Shown here piece by piece: positions 8,193-15,331 of a stretch of 24,039 bases of DNA. The notes beneath the pieces were generated by a model that was not told the DNA's origin, searched no databases, and saw only the letters and a list, made by a program, of their open reading frames with translations. Each line of letters opens with the position of its first letter. The stretch's first letter is position 1. The translations under genes and the position numbers were made by a program. The stretch lies in contig JAUVEX010000001.1 of the NCBI GenBank assembly GCA_030594585.1, forward strand, positions 1-24,039, given 5' to 3'. This DNA comes from an archaeon. GTDB lineage: Archaea; EX4484-52; B79-G9.

Positions 8193-9107
8193 ATGAAAAA
8201 TTCAGTTAGTTTGTTTTTGATAGTATCTATATATCTTACAGTTGTTTTTGTTCTTGATTCTCCAAATGTACTGGCTGATGGGGATAATGATGATTTGGAT
8301 GCAAATGTGACAATTGGGACTGCAGCGCCTTCTGTAGGCGCAATATCCTGTGTTGGCGGGACAACTCTTACGCTGAATGCTGAGACAACAAAGCTTTTGA
8401 ACTGTTCTGCTACAATTACTGATTCGAATGGATATCAAGATATAATTTCCGTTCGCGGGACATTCCATAACTCTACATCAGAAAGTGATGGAGGGGATAC
8501 AAGGGATAACTACAAGAATGCTACTTGTGTATTTACAAATACAGGATCCGGCACTGACAGAAACATTGAATGCGCATTTACTGTGTGGTATCATGCAAAC
8601 CCTGCTGATTGGACCGTATATTTCAACGCAACAGATAATGGCGGGCTTACCGGAAATAACACAGCAACCATTACGGTAGACACACTTATTGCCCTGAATG
8701 TCACTGAAACGGCTATTGATTTTGAGACAGTTGCTCTTGGAGGCACTTCCAATGAAATCACCACCGCGATAAAAAATACAGGCAATGTTATTATTGACCT
8801 TAATATCAATGAAACGCTTTATGGTGGATATATGAACTGTACTGATGCGGATTCGGATGACATACAGACAGACGCGGCAGGGACAGGCATAAGGTATAAT
8901 ACAACGACAAGTTTTACCTTTTCCGACACTCCGTGGAATCTGACAGCAAGCAATCCTTTAGTGAATGTAAGCTGGGCTGAAGCGGATGAGTCAAGCACCC
9001 CAACGGCTCCAACGAATGACTTGTACTGGCTTTTGAAGCTGCCTTCTTCCGGCCTTAAAGGGGATTGCTCTACAGTGGTTAGGATATCTGCAGCGCAGGA
9101 TGTATAA
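8193..9107 (+). CDS. Secreted sequon-rich beta-sandwich protein, third module partner
   Basis: In-frame starts exist at 8142 (TTG) and 8151 (ATG), but ATG 8193 has a GGTGGGGAG site at 8179-8187 and begins the signal peptide MKNSVSLFLIVSIYLTV, cut near VLA-DGD. The mature protein (~275 aa) has an N-terminal Ig-like domain (ITDSNGYQDIISVRGTF, WTVYFNATDNGGLTGNN) and a C-terminal beta domain (IDFETVALGGTSNEITTAI, NTGNVIIDLNI). The latter ends with LYWLLKLPSSGLKGDCSTVV, which occupies the place of the FxVRxPxGTxGxY strand in 2228-2929 and in the protein ending at 797. Dense N-x-S/T sequons suggest N-glycosylation. There is no C-terminal anchor. It precedes the membrane protein at 9336, which repeats the pair layout seen twice before. 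Function unknown. Confidence 0.82.
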   Translation: MKNSVSLFLIVSIYLTVVFVLDSPNVLADGDNDDLDANVTIGTAAPSVGAISCVGGTTLTLNAETTKLLNCSATITDSNGYQDIISVRGTFHNSTSESDGGDTRDNYKNATCVFTNTGSGTDRNIECAFTVWYHANPADWTVYFNATDNGGLTGNNTATITVDTLIALNVTETAIDFETVALGGTSNEITTAIKNTGNVIIDLNINETLYGGYMNCTDADSDDIQTDAAGTGIRYNTTTSFTFSDTPWNLTASNPLVNVSWAEADESSTPTAPTNDLYWLLKLPSSGLKGDCSTVVRISAAQDV

Positions 9108-9303
9108 TAGAGTTGCTTTTTATGTACTTTCAATAGTTGAAGCTCTGCGTTTCAATGCGTGGTTTTAGTCGGTTCCAAAGCAATTTACAATTTCGTTTTG
9201 AATATCTTGGAGTGAAAGCGAATTTGCGGCCAAATCAACGCGGATGGTTTTGGGCACTTAAAAGCTAATGCGTCAATACAATTTTGGATAGCGGCCAGAA
9301 TAA

Positions 9304-9312
9304 TTTAATATA
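9304..9312 (+). promoter_or_regulatory. TATA box of the third module's membrane protein
   Basis: TTTAATATA, with its centre 28 nt before ATG 9336 and no ribosome-binding site, points to a leaderless mRNA. The 228-base gap 9108-9335 has no gene that I can support, so this third pair has its own promoter between partners, unlike the first two. Confidence 0.5.
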
Positions 9313-9335
9313 GCTGTACTTGTAAATATATTAGT

Positions 9336-10685
9336 ATGGGATATTTGCTTTTTTTAGATTCAATTAGGAGTAAACTGCTTTGTTTTTTCATGGTTTTCCT
9401 TTTGTTTTTTGTATTTTTTTCGGGCGTTGTTTCTGCCGGCAGTTTTGCAGCAGGCCCGGGTAAGATATATTATAACGATCTTCTTAAAAGCGGATATGCT
9501 GAGGCGGAAATATACTTAAATAACCCTGAAAGCATGCCTGTGGATGTTGAGATTTTCGCAAGCGGAGATATTTCCGACTGGATGTTTTTTTATCCACAGA
9601 CAATTCGTATGGGTGCACAGGAAACAGTTTCTTCAGTTGCTATTATAAAACCTCCCAAGCATGTAGCAAACGGGCAATATACCGGCGCGATAGAGATTAT
9701 TACAAGACCTGTCCGCAGTGCAAATACTACTGCGCAATATGGGTTGAGTATAGAAACTGCTATAACGCTTTGGGTTTTTGCAGAGGTTACCGACAATCAG
9801 ATTGTCGGTTATTCAGTTACAGATGTTTCTATAAGTTCGGTTGAGACGGGATACGATGTTCCATTGCTGCTTTCAGGCAAAAATACAGGCAATGTTGAGG
9901 TGGCTCCAAAAATCCATGCAGACATATATGATGCAAACATGAATCTGATTAAAGCTGTGAATATTTCCGGTACTAAGGTTATGCCAACTGCCAGAAACAC
10001 AGAGACATTTTATATTCCAACAGAAACCCTGCCTTTAGGACAGTATTGGGTAAATGTTTCTGTTTTAGTGTATGATAAGGTGGCACATACCAAACTATTT
10101 ACATTTGATATTATGGAGTTTGGCGCACTCAGGCTTACAGGTTTGTTAAAGCAGGTTGCAGCAAGTAATGTGTGGATAGAACCGGATGAGATAGTTACAG
10201 TATACGCTGTTTTTGAGAATACCGGACAGTTGCCGTTAAAAGCGAAATTCAAGGCAGAAGTATTTTTTGAAGACAAACTCATAGAAACTCTTGAAAGCGA
10301 TGAGAGAACTGTTGCGGTTGGCGAGACGGTTAATATGACAACTTATTACAATCCAAATATGCAAGGCAGGCATTTTGTAGAAGGATATGTCTATTATTCC
10401 GGGAAGACCACATACCGAAAAGGAACAGTCATTAATGTGTTTTCGGTTGACAAGAAAAGCGCGTTTTTTGAAGAACACACCTATTTTATATATACTACAA
10501 TCATTTTGTTACTGTTGTTCTTTTTGAAGCGGATTAGGGGTGTTTTTTCAAACCGTTTTGTTTCATATGAATCAGTAACCGGAAAGTACGAGGGCATTGA
10601 GAACACTATTGAGAGGCTCACAAGAAAAACCAAAAAACTAAAGCGAAAAATAGAGCACAAAAACAATTTGCGGAGGGGTGGCTGA
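9336..10685 (+). CDS. Signal-peptide, Ig-like, single-TM membrane protein with coiled tail, third module partner
   Basis: 449 aa. The signal segment is long (to about residue 36, FFSGVVSAG). Beta domain 1 (GSFAAGPGKIYYNDLLKSGY, FFYPQTIRMGAQETVSSVAI, NGQYTGAIEII) has the plan of the first domains in 807-2225 and 2916-4262. Domain 2 carries PLLLSGKNTGNVEVAPKI and domain 3 VTVYAVFENTGQLPLKAKF, both COG1470/NEW3-like. A membrane helix (YFIYTTIILLLLFFL, ~380-396) leads into a basic coil, KYEGIENTIERLTRKTKK-LKRKI, with exactly the spacing of KYSDIERNI...LKKKI in 807-2225. The stop overlaps the next ATG in TGATG, so the cytosolic coiled-coil protein at 10685 is translationally coupled and may bind this tail (inference). 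Confidence 0.85.
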   Translation: MGYLLFLDSIRSKLLCFFMVFLLFFVFFSGVVSAGSFAAGPGKIYYNDLLKSGYAEAEIYLNNPESMPVDVEIFASGDISDWMFFYPQTIRMGAQETVSSVAIIKPPKHVANGQYTGAIEIITRPVRSANTTAQYGLSIETAITLWVFAEVTDNQIVGYSVTDVSISSVETGYDVPLLLSGKNTGNVEVAPKIHADIYDANMNLIKAVNISGTKVMPTARNTETFYIPTETLPLGQYWVNVSVLVYDKVAHTKLFTFDIMEFGALRLTGLLKQVAASNVWIEPDEIVTVYAVFENTGQLPLKAKFKAEVFFEDKLIETLESDERTVAVGETVNMTTYYNPNMQGRHFVEGYVYYSGKTTYRKGTVINVFSVDKKSAFFEEHTYFIYTTIILLLLFFLKRIRGVFSNRFVSYESVTGKYEGIENTIERLTRKTKKLKRKIEHKNNLRRGG

Positions 10686-11326
10686 TGGGACTTTTTGGTT
10701 TTCGAAGTGACCGGGAGGAGCTAGAAAGGCTAAAAAAACGAGGGGACTACCTTGAGAGTAAGGTAAAGCTCTTAACAGAGCTTTTGTCAGACATAGATTC
10801 TGAAATAGATGTTTTGCAGTTTGACCACTCCCGACAAAAAATGCCGACGGATGTAAAGCAATCTGATACTGATTTAGAAACCTATGAACGAAAAGGGCAC
10901 CCACGCGAAAAAATTGTAATTGACATGCGCGGCGGGTCAGATGAAAAGAAACTACTGGGTTGTGGTTGGTGGCCGTCAGAAAACAATTTTAGGTGGACTG
11001 GGTGTGACAGCAAGTCGGCTGAAATAACATTCGATGTATCGCCAAAGGCAGCATACAAGCTTTATATGCGTTTTTTTGTCCCGCGTATGATTGCAAAAAA
11101 ACCAATCAGTGTTCTTGCTTGTGGCAAGAAGATTTTTGAATTTACACCAACAAAAGAATCAACTGTTGAAAAAACAATACAAATTCCTAAGAGCTTTACA
11201 GATAGCGGGATTCTTAAAATATCCTTTACTTCTTCATTTTGGTGCCCGGGTAAAATTGACAAGAGCCTGAAAGACGGGCGAATACTTTCTTTAGCATTCA
11301 AACATCTAGAACTTGAACGCATATAG
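10685..11326 (+). CDS. Cytosolic coiled-coil plus carbohydrate-binding-like beta-sandwich protein
   Basis: 213 aa, no signal peptide or membrane helix. Residues ~9-50 form a coiled coil (EELERLKKRGDYLESKV, LLTELLSDIDSEIDVL). Residues ~75-213 form a beta-sandwich with the pattern GWWPSENNFRWTG, then AAYKLYMRFFVPR, then ISVLACGKKIFEF. This G-x-x-x-x-E-x-x-x-R-W order resembles the all-beta accessory domains found beside glycosyltransferases and in galactose-binding-like folds, but no family is assigned. A GGAGGGGTGG site lies at 10672-10681, and the ATG overlaps the stop of the preceding membrane protein. The coil at its N-terminus and the coil in that protein's cytoplasmic tail make a physical pairing plausible. 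Confidence 0.75.
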   Translation: MGLFGFRSDREELERLKKRGDYLESKVKLLTELLSDIDSEIDVLQFDHSRQKMPTDVKQSDTDLETYERKGHPREKIVIDMRGGSDEKKLLGCGWWPSENNFRWTGCDSKSAEITFDVSPKAAYKLYMRFFVPRMIAKKPISVLACGKKIFEFTPTKESTVEKTIQIPKSFTDSGILKISFTSSFWCPGKIDKSLKDGRILSLAFKHLELERI

Positions 11327-11340
11327 AACGCAAAGCTGGC

Positions 11341-11348
11341 TTTTAAAA
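11341..11348 (+). promoter_or_regulatory. TATA box of the metallopeptidase gene
   Basis: TTTTAAAA, centre 27.5 nt before ATG 11372. No ribosome-binding site precedes that ATG, so a leaderless mRNA is likely. Confidence 0.5.
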
Positions 11349-11371
11349 CAATCAACGCCCATTTAAGACTT

Positions 11372-11758
11372 ATGAAGTTCGAGGCAGCATCAGACATACA
11401 AGAAAAAGTAACCCATGTACTAGATACTCTTTCCGGAAGCTCATTTCTTCACATACGGATATCAAATTTAATATGCATGAGGTCATATGATTCAAAGGCA
11501 AGGGCCTATGCAAGAATATGGTCGCTGCCGCGAATTTGGCAGGCAGGCCTTGGTGTTGAGCCGCATTATATTATAGAAGTATTATCCCAATTTTTTGACA
11601 AGCAGTCAGATGAAGACCAGATAAGAACGCTGATACATGAGCTTATGCACATACCTAAAACTTTTTCAGGGGCTCTTGTCCCTCATAAATGTTTCAACAA
11701 AAAAATTGACAAAAAAACAGTAGAGCGGATTTTTGAGGAATATAAGAGAAATATATAA
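11372..11758 (+). CDS. Predicted zinc metallopeptidase (COG4900 / phage-metallopeptidase-like)
   Basis: 128 aa, cytosolic, no signal peptide. The active-site motif is H89-E-L-M-H93, inside TLIHELMHIPKTFSGALVPH, with a third probable zinc ligand His105 twelve residues after His93. The H-E-x-x-H-I-P-x-x-F-S-G-A-L-x-P-H string is the signature of a small archaeal predicted metallopeptidase family related to putative phage metallopeptidases. Length is normal for that family. Substrate unknown. An N-terminal helical part with Arg-rich strands (SLPRIWQAGLGVEPHYIIE) precedes the motif. Its stop codon lies inside the TATA box of the next operon, so it is transcribed separately from trkA, and its own leaderless start separates it from the surface genes upstream. 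Confidence 0.82.
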   Translation: MKFEAASDIQEKVTHVLDTLSGSSFLHIRISNLICMRSYDSKARAYARIWSLPRIWQAGLGVEPHYIIEVLSQFFDKQSDEDQIRTLIHELMHIPKTFSGALVPHKCFNKKIDKKTVERIFEEYKRNI

Positions 11759-11759
11759 A
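11752..11759 (+). promoter_or_regulatory. TATA box of the trkA-trkH-AMP phosphorylase-gpmI operon
   Basis: TATATAAA overlaps the stop codon (11756-11758) of the metallopeptidase. Transcription should begin ~11783, giving a leader of about 12 nt that starts with GGGTG, the ribosome-binding site for ATG 11795. Confidence 0.6.
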
Positions 11760-11794
11760 CAACTGCTGACTAATAATTTATCGGGTGCGTATAT

Positions 11795-12448
11795 ATGAAA
11801 ATAATTGTTGTTGGCGGCGGAAATGTAGGAAAGAACCTGTCTTTTGTCCTTTCAAAAGAAAAAAATAAAGTAGTTCTTGTAGAAAAAGATGAAGACCTTG
11901 CAAAGGCGCTTGCGTTAAATACGGATGCTCTTGTGATTAAGGGCGATGCAACAGACATCGCAATTCTAGAGGATGCAGACATTGGAAAAACAGAGGCCCT
12001 TGTTGCAGCAACTCAGGATGATAAGACAAACCTTATGATTTGCGAAATTGCAAAAAGCAGGAATGTAACAAAAATTGTTGCGCGGGTAAATACTCCCGGC
12101 AATGAAGAGCTTTTTGTAAAGCTTGGAATTTCTTTGATTGTGCCTATAACAGAGCTTGCAGTAACTTCAATAAAAAACGCACTTGTGTCAACAGGCGAGC
12201 GGATTTTGGCGGAAATCTCTGACGGTAAGGCGCAGGCAATAGAGGTGGTTGTAACTGAGAAAAGCACACTTGTAGGCGCATATGCAAGAAAAGTCAAAGG
12301 CGGTGTTATCGGTGCTGTTTACAGGAACGGGGCTGTCATTGTCTGTGATATGAATACAAAAATAGAGGCGGGCGATGTTTTAACAATAATTGCAAAAACA
12401 GAAGATATTCCCCGAATAATAAAAGCAGCCAAAGGGGAGAATTCTTGA
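11795..12448 (+). CDS. trkA: TrkA-type potassium uptake regulatory protein (RCK)
   Basis: 217 aa with the two usual parts. The first is a Rossmann RCK_N domain with the nucleotide-binding loop G7-G-G-N-V-G12 and the acidic residue Glu30 at the end of strand 2, which selects NAD(H)/ATP-type ligands; KGDATD and LVAATQDDKTNLMICEIAK are also typical. The second, from about residue 140, is an RCK_C (TrkA_C) domain (STLVGAYARKVKGGVIGAVY, GDVLTIIAKTEDI). Single-unit length, as in KtrA or many archaeal TrkA proteins. It forms a cytosolic ring gating the TrkH channel encoded next; the two genes overlap by TTGA. First gene of a four-gene operon; GGGTG seven bases before ATG. Confidence 0.93.
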   Translation: MKIIVVGGGNVGKNLSFVLSKEKNKVVLVEKDEDLAKALALNTDALVIKGDATDIAILEDADIGKTEALVAATQDDKTNLMICEIAKSRNVTKIVARVNTPGNEELFVKLGISLIVPITELAVTSIKNALVSTGERILAEISDGKAQAIEVVVTEKSTLVGAYARKVKGGVIGAVYRNGAVIVCDMNTKIEAGDVLTIIAKTEDIPRIIKAAKGENS

Positions 12449-13824
12449 GAAATATTTTGGCATATTTAGGGCTTTTGCTTGAAGTATTTGCATTTTTTTT
12501 GATTCTGCCTACAATTGCTGCCTTGTATTTGAATGAGCCTGCGGAACCTTTTTTAATCGCGGCACTCATTTCCCTTATTTTAGGGCTTTATTTTGAAAAG
12601 ACAAATAAACAGGAAGAGCTTCGTATAAATGAGGCATTGACACTTACAGCATTATCGTTTCTTTTTGTATCAATTATTGGCGCGATTCCATACATTTATC
12701 ATTTTGCTGAGTTTAGCAGCCGAGCACTTGTTGATTCTTTTTTCGAGTCCGTGTCAGGTTTTACAACAACAGGCCTTACTGTTTTTTCAAGTGTTGATAC
12801 TTTGCCAAAAAGCCTTCTTTTTTGGCGTGCAGAGACCCAATGGATTGGAGGCATTGGAATTATAATTGTGTTTCTTGCGATATTGTCTGAACTTAAGACA
12901 TCTGCTTTGCCTCTTTATCGAGCACAAGGATACACAGAACATATAGGAATAACAATAAAAGACACTGCACGAAAGATGGCAAAAATTTATAGCTTCTATA
13001 CACTTATCGGAATTTTGCTTCTTTATGTTGCGGGGCTTTCTTTTTTCGAGTCAATATCCATTGCGTTTTCGTCAATTTCCACAGGCGGGTTTTCAGTTAC
13101 GGGCGCGTTTTACACAAATCCGATTGTTCTTGGGATACTTTCGGTTCTTATGATTTTAGGGGCGACCTCGTTTTTTGTGCATGATCGGATGTTTCGCGGA
13201 GATATCAAATATTTTTTCAAAAATGCCGAAATTCGCGCACTTATGGCAATAGTATTTGGATTTTTTGCTCTCCTATACTTTGCGTTCCCCAATATCTCAA
13301 ATATCTTTTTTGAAGTTGTGTCTGCGGCAACAACAACAGGCTATGCAACTCAAAATCTGGCTTTGCTTCCTTTAGGGTTTATTGGAACAATAGTTATTCT
13401 TATGATTTTTGGCGGGGCATCTGCTTCCACGGCGGGAGGTATAAAAATCTCAAGAGTTTTGATTGCTTTTAAATCAATACCCTGGTTCGTTAAAAAAATG
13501 ACAGCGCCCAAAAGTGCTATTGTTCCTTTGAAAGTTGGTGGTGAATCTATTGATGAAGATGTCCTGACAACAACTGTTGTGTTTATAATGACTTATATTC
13601 TTGCTTTAGTGATTGCGAGTTCTGCTTTTATGTACTTCGGTTTTGGAATTACGGATTCTTTTTTTCAGGTAGTATCGGCTCTTGGAACTGTGGGCTTATC
13701 AACAATTGAAATATCAACAATTCCTGTAATCGGGAAAGCAATTCTTATTGCATGCATGTTCTTGGGGCGGCTTGAGATATTTCCTGTATTGATACTTTTG
13801 AAAAACATTGCAAGAAGGGAGTGA
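12445..13824 (+). CDS. trkH: TrkH-type potassium uptake transporter
   Basis: 459 aa membrane protein with eight-plus hydrophobic helices and four pore loops. The selectivity-filter segments are SGFTTTGLTVF, SSISTGGFSVTG, SAATTTGYATQ and SALGTVGLST, each with the key Gly of the K+ filter. Other family hallmarks are WIGGIGIIIVFLAIL and GGASASTAGGIKISRV. TTG is the start: it overlaps the trkA stop (TTGA), a GGGGAG site lies at 12434-12439, and no ATG occurs near the N-terminus. It imports K+ (with Na+ or H+ coupling unclear in archaea) and works with TrkA. The stop is followed after four bases by the AMP phosphorylase ATG. Confidence 0.93.
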   Translation: MRNILAYLGLLLEVFAFFLILPTIAALYLNEPAEPFLIAALISLILGLYFEKTNKQEELRINEALTLTALSFLFVSIIGAIPYIYHFAEFSSRALVDSFFESVSGFTTTGLTVFSSVDTLPKSLLFWRAETQWIGGIGIIIVFLAILSELKTSALPLYRAQGYTEHIGITIKDTARKMAKIYSFYTLIGILLLYVAGLSFFESISIAFSSISTGGFSVTGAFYTNPIVLGILSVLMILGATSFFVHDRMFRGDIKYFFKNAEIRALMAIVFGFFALLYFAFPNISNIFFEVVSAATTTGYATQNLALLPLGFIGTIVILMIFGGASASTAGGIKISRVLIAFKSIPWFVKKMTAPKSAIVPLKVGGESIDEDVLTTTVVFIMTYILALVIASSAFMYFGFGITDSFFQVVSALGTVGLSTIEISTIPVIGKAILIACMFLGRLEIFPVLILLKNIARRE

Positions 13825-13828
13825 TTTT

Positions 13829-15331
13829 ATGATAAAGCTTAAAGCCACATTTATGGATTTTGAAATCGGGTTGCCGATTGTTATGATGAATGCTGAAGAT
13901 GCAAGGGATTTAGGCGTTTTTCCGGGAGACCGGGTTTGTATCAGACATGGCAAGAAAACAGAAAAAACAGCATTTGTTGAACTCACAAAACATATTGTAA
14001 AAGAAGGATATTTGGGTATTCGAAAAGAGGCAAAAGAAAAATACGGGGTTCAAAAAGGCCAGGAACTTTCTGTAAGTGCAGTATTGAAGCCTGCATCTGT
14101 TGAATATATAAAGAAGAAACTTGACGGGTATGAGCTTAAAGCAATAGAGCTTGAAGAAATAATAAGGGATATTGCCACAAACAGGCTTACAGATATTGAG
14201 CTTGGATCTTTTGTTTCTGCAGTATACACGCGGGGGTTTACAGACCGGGAAGTGATTGCAACAACCAGGGCAATGGTAAATGAAGGGGAACATATTAAAT
14301 GGAACAAAAAATTCATTGTTGATAAGCACAGCATCGGAGGTGTTCCGGGAAACAGGGTAACACCCATTGTTGTTTCAATTATAGCCGCCGCAGGGCTTAC
14401 AATACCGAAAACATCATCAAGAGCAATAACAAGCCCTGCAGGAACTTCAGATACAATGGAAGTTTTCTGTAATGTGTCATTTTCAACAGATGAGATAAAA
14501 CACATAGTTGGCGAAACAAACGGCTGCCTTGTTTGGGGCGGCGCACTTGAGTTGGCGCCTGCAGACGACAAGCTCATCCGTGCAGAGTATCCGTTATCTT
14601 TGGATCCTGAAGGGCAGGTTTTGGCATCTGTTATGTCGAAGAAAAAATCTGTTGGCTCAAACTGCGTTGTGATTGACCTGCCGTTTGGCGACGGCGCTAA
14701 AGTCAAGAGCTTTGATGCTGCAAAAAGGCTTGCAATGAAATTCAAGAAACTTGGCGAGGCATTAGGTATGAAAATAGAGTGCACAATCACCAAGGGCGAC
14801 CAGCCAATTGGTAATGGTGTGGGTCCTGTCCTTGAGGCGATAGATATAATGGACACACTTTTGGGCAAAGGGCCGCAGGACCTTTCTGAAAAATCAGTTG
14901 AACTTGCAGGAGTTCTTCTTCAAATGACAAATAAAGGGGATGAAGAGACTGCACGAAAGATTCTTGAGTCCGGAGCCGCACTTGACAAATTCAAACAGAT
15001 TGTTCGCGCACAAGGGGGAACCACAAACAAGGATTTTTCCAAAATGCTTGCCAAAAAAAAGATATCCTATTATGCAAAGAAAACAGGTACAATACTTAAA
15101 GTGGACAATATGGTGGTTGCTAATCTTGCAAAAAGGGCAGGGGCTCCGAAAGATGTTGGGGCCGGAGTGTATCTGTACTTCAAAAGATGGCAGCAGGTAA
15201 AAAAAGGTGATAAGCTTTTAGATATTTATACGAGCCAAGACTATAAGATGGAATACATAAAAAAACTCCTTTCAGAAAAAGATGCTTTTGTGATAGGCTC
15301 TGATAAAGACATGACAGTTGAGGTTGTCTGA
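13829..15331 (+). CDS. deoA: AMP phosphorylase
   Basis: 500 aa. It is related to thymidine phosphorylases but has the extra N-terminal ~85-residue domain of archaeal AMP phosphorylases (EC 2.4.2.57), which convert AMP and phosphate to adenine and ribose 1,5-bisphosphate. Motifs: KHSIGGVPGNRVTPIVVSII, then KTSSRAITSPAGTSDTMEVF (phosphate and pyrimidine/purine site region), then LVWGGALELAPADD and KGDQPIGNGVGPVLEA. The frame opens at 13808, but GGGAGTGAT before ATG 13829 sets the start. Product ribose 1,5-bisphosphate is normally isomerised to ribulose 1,5-bisphosphate and carboxylated by type III RuBisCO to 3-phosphoglycerate; those genes are not in this window. The stop overlaps gpmI in TGATG, so the two are translationally coupled. 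The label deoA is the general family symbol, not proof of thymidine activity. Confidence 0.92.
   Translation: MIKLKATFMDFEIGLPIVMMNAEDARDLGVFPGDRVCIRHGKKTEKTAFVELTKHIVKEGYLGIRKEAKEKYGVQKGQELSVSAVLKPASVEYIKKKLDGYELKAIELEEIIRDIATNRLTDIELGSFVSAVYTRGFTDREVIATTRAMVNEGEHIKWNKKFIVDKHSIGGVPGNRVTPIVVSIIAAAGLTIPKTSSRAITSPAGTSDTMEVFCNVSFSTDEIKHIVGETNGCLVWGGALELAPADDKLIRAEYPLSLDPEGQVLASVMSKKKSVGSNCVVIDLPFGDGAKVKSFDAAKRLAMKFKKLGEALGMKIECTITKGDQPIGNGVGPVLEAIDIMDTLLGKGPQDLSEKSVELAGVLLQMTNKGDEETARKILESGAALDKFKQIVRAQGGTTNKDFSKMLAKKKISYYAKKTGTILKVDNMVVANLAKRAGAPKDVGAGVYLYFKRWQQVKKGDKLLDIYTSQDYKMEYIKKLLSEKDAFVIGSDKDMTVEVV

Noticed and set aside
9108..9335. A possible small RNA or gene in the 228-base gap
   Set aside because: No open frame with a start signal, no clear stem-loop and no RNA family signature; only the TATA box near its end is supported.
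14050..14868. Long open frame of 272 codons on the minus strand
   Set aside because: It lies fully inside the AMP phosphorylase gene, whose plus-strand frame has all family motifs; the antisense translation is low-complexity (Ser/Ala-rich) and shows no domain.
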